A DNA stretch of 7,334 bases from Elusimicrobiota bacterium (GTDB taxonomy: Bacteria; Elusimicrobiota; Elusimicrobia; UBA1565; UBA9628). The position numbers and the translations under genes were made by a program. The notes under the pieces are model-generated. The model saw only the letters and a list, made by a program, of their open reading frames with translations, was not told the DNA's origin and did no database searches. The stretch is from assembly GCA_023249695.1 (NCBI GenBank), contig JAHFCD010000111.1, positions 1 to 7,334 of the forward strand, given 5' to 3'. Below are positions 6,513 through 7,334 of this stretch, in pieces (positions within the stretch are counted from its first letter, which is position 1; each line of letters starts with the position of its first letter).

Positions 6513-7334
6513 TTACGACGGGGAGCGCCCCCGGAAGGCGCGCGCGGTCATGATGGCCGCCAGAAAGGCGGTCAGGTTCTGCACCAGGTAGCAGAGATAC
6601 ATCAGGTACTTCGATTCCGCGCCGGACGGGATCGCGGCGAAATGGGGCAGGATCAACCACCCCGCGAGGACCTCCGCGGTCATGACCGCCGCGAGCGCGA
6701 GAAAGCCCTTCCAGCGAGTCAGCTTCGAGCGGCGCAAGAGCGACAGCGCGAGGCCGCTGACCGCCAGCGCGGCGAAGGAAAAGAGGGCCAACGGTCCGAG
6801 CGCGACGGCCGCCCCTCCGAGCGGGATGGCGGCCAAGGTGGACAAGGACCAAATCCAGATCGTGCGGGTGCCGACGAAGCCCCACGCCATCGCTTCCGAG
6901 GCGTCTCCGATCTTGCCTTCGCGCGCGATCTTTTCGAACTGGGGCATCATCAGCCAGGTGAAGCCGAGGCCGGAGATCATCTGAAAGGGCACGAGCAAGG
7001 CGTTGAGCCACAGCGCCGACGGCGCGATCGTGAGCGCGAGCGGTCCGCCCAAGAGCAGCAGGAGCCCCAGGCCCGCGAGCGCCAGAGCGGCGCGCCATCC
7101 GGCCGCGGTCGCCGAGGCGGGCCCCGCGGCCGGGCGCCGGTCGTACCAGGACTTGAGGCCGAGCAAGATGGCGAAGCCGCCGGCCTGCGCGAGGTTGCGG
7201 TAGGTCATCAGCTCCTGGCCGAGATGCGCGAAGTCCATCGTCATCACGGCGGCGGAGACGAGGCCGATCGCGACCGTGCCGGTGGAGATGTCGGCCGAGC
7301 GGTTGCGCAGCAGGCGGTAGATCTGGGGCGCGAT
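6513..7334 (-). CDS. PQ-loop repeat (SWEET/SemiSWEET-like) membrane protein, 5' end beyond window
   Basis: The frame is open from the right edge to TAA at 6515-6513: 273 codons, and the internal GTG/ATG near 7247 is not the true start. The first visible residues are [18 protein letters not shown], a textbook PQ-loop followed by two helices. A second PQ-loop occurs at visible residues 131-132 ([16 protein letters not shown], then SEAMAWGFV). A third, degenerate unit reads [20 protein letters not shown] at about 227-246. Each motif is followed 20-25 residues later by a Gly- and aromatic-rich helix. Eight or so membrane helices are visible in all. PQ-loop proteins include sugar-transporting SWEETs/SemiSWEETs and other transporters; the substrate here is unknown. 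It precedes metK by 70 nt, with a promoter in that gap, so it is probably a separate or partly coupled unit. Confidence 0.8.
   Translation of the reverse strand: MAPQIYRLLRNRSADISTGTVAIGLVSAAVMTMDFAHLGQELMTYRNLAQAGGFAILLGLKSWYDRRPAAGPASATAAGWRAALALAGLGLLLLLGGPLALTIAPSALWLNALLVPFQMISGLGFTWLMMPQFEKIAREGKIGDASEAMAWGFVGTRTIWIWSLSTLAAIPLGGAAVALGPLALFSFAALAVSGLALSLLRRSKLTRWKGFLALAAVMTAEVLAGWLILPHFAAIPSGAESKYLMYLCYLVQNLTAFLAAIMTARAFRGRSPS

Overview
All convincing genes in this window lie on the minus strand. In transcription order (right to left) they are: a PQ-loop membrane protein cut by the right edge; metK (S-adenosylmethionine synthetase); a small two-helix membrane protein; scoA and scoB (the two subunits of a 3-oxoacid CoA-transferase); an ECF-type RNA polymerase sigma factor; its membrane-anchored anti-sigma factor; and an exported VIT/von Willebrand A protein cut by the left edge. 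The DNA is strongly GC-rich, which produces long but meaningless antisense open frames on the plus strand.

The organism is a high-GC bacterium. A sigma/anti-sigma pair controlling an exported protein fits a Gram-negative-type envelope. Deltaproteobacteria-like or Elusimicrobiota-like lineages would be compatible, but the sequence alone does not settle the phylum, and this is a weak inference.

Right part (about 4257-7334): metK has its own -10-like box and a GC-rich, foldable 5' leader, just after the stop of the PQ-loop gene. From metK to the sigma gene the spacing is tight: 10 nt, then overlaps of 35 nt and 8 nt, then about 9 nt. This looks like one operon linking AdoMet synthesis, a small membrane protein and ketone-body/acetoacetate activation.

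Left part (about 1-3600): this looks like a self-contained signalling module. The sigma and anti-sigma genes overlap by 4 nt (ATGA). The same candidate ECF promoter, GGAAC-N17-GTC(T/G)TA, occurs twice: at the scoB/sigma junction and in the 89-nt gap before the VIT/vWA gene. The simplest model is an autoregulated sigma factor whose local target is the exported VIT/vWA protein, with the anti-sigma factor's extracytoplasmic domain as sensor. That C-terminal domain has a CPPGC motif with the protein's only two cysteines and weakly resembles PrcB-C-type domains.

Two gene-model problems need attention. The sigma factor has no ATG, GTG or TTG start that keeps its full region 2; CTG at 3589 is the best fit. 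The VIT/vWA reading frame appears to lose one base near position 63-64.
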